From contig JAGVSM010000464.1 of the NCBI GenBank assembly GCA_022494885.1, positions 175,524-239,523 of the forward strand: a stretch of 64,000 bases of DNA, read 5' to 3'. Numbering within the stretch: position 1 is the stretch's first letter; each line of letters starts with the position of its first letter. The translations under genes and the position numbers were made by a program. Positions 63,961-64,000 of this stretch are shown here, piece by piece. The notes below the pieces were generated by a model. The model searched no databases and was not told where the DNA came from. It saw only the letters and a list, made by a program, of their open reading frames with translations. The DNA is from Micrasema longulum (lineage: Eukaryota > Arthropoda > Insecta > Trichoptera > Brachycentridae).

Positions 63961-64000
63961 CCCATCACTAATGAAAGCATGAAATTGGAAAAATGATAAT

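Noticed and set aside
1..64000. CRISPR array, prokaryotic operons, rRNA
   Set aside because: Spliced genes, LINE and SINE content and AT-rich spacers show a eukaryotic nuclear genome. The finger repeats are coding repeats, not spaced palindromic repeats.

Overview
This 64 kb window is AT-rich eukaryotic DNA packed with non-LTR retrotransposon remnants (RTE-like, jockey-like and L2/CR1-like), tRNA-derived SINEs, foldback elements and a hAT-like element. These features and the short introns point to an arthropod, most likely an insect. The RTE-like C-terminal fragments resemble those common in Lepidoptera, but order and species cannot be fixed from the sequence.

The organising feature is a head-to-tail cluster of C2H2 zinc-finger genes, all on the plus strand. 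I label them A to H. The standard gene has three exons. Exon 1 is short and apparently non-coding, sits in a conserved block and ends at a GTGAGT or GTAAGT donor. Exon 2 begins with ATG and encodes tandem 34-residue repeats, each carrying a [VIL]-K-x-E-P motif (a SUMO-acceptor / synergy-control consensus), then a conserved tail with one more (I/L)-K-(Q/H)-E motif. Exon 3 encodes a basic segment and 7 to 21 C2H2 fingers. Every exon 2/exon 3 junction is phase 1, and all six complete pairs join in frame to give proteins of 360 (C), 836 (D), 637 (E), 548 (F), 780 (G) and 403 (H) residues.

Layout: A (2-958) is the 3' part of a finger exon whose start lies outside the window. B is broken: an 76-bp scrap of exon 2 (1771-1846) and a type II finger exon (5171-5805). 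C spans 7845-13366, D 15790-19962, E 24983-30476, F 34297-38204, G 47275-52080 and H 57640-61844. A rearranged ghost of a promoter and an inverted intron-1 segment lies at 55885-56510, between G and H. Two finger families share the same N-terminal exon: type I (PFACSECKYTT-like; A, D, E, F, G, H) and type II (FSCSECQFKCS-like; B, C). D, E and F share finger order, a decayed terminal finger and an RTE insertion at the same downstream position, so they arose by segmental duplication.

Inferred function (not shown by sequence): nuclear DNA-binding regulators whose fingers choose a DNA target and whose N-terminus offers several SUMO acceptor lysines, which in other factors usually confer repression. 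The spaces between genes consist mostly of decayed and nested transposable elements. I found no rRNA, intact tRNA, CRISPR or prokaryotic feature.
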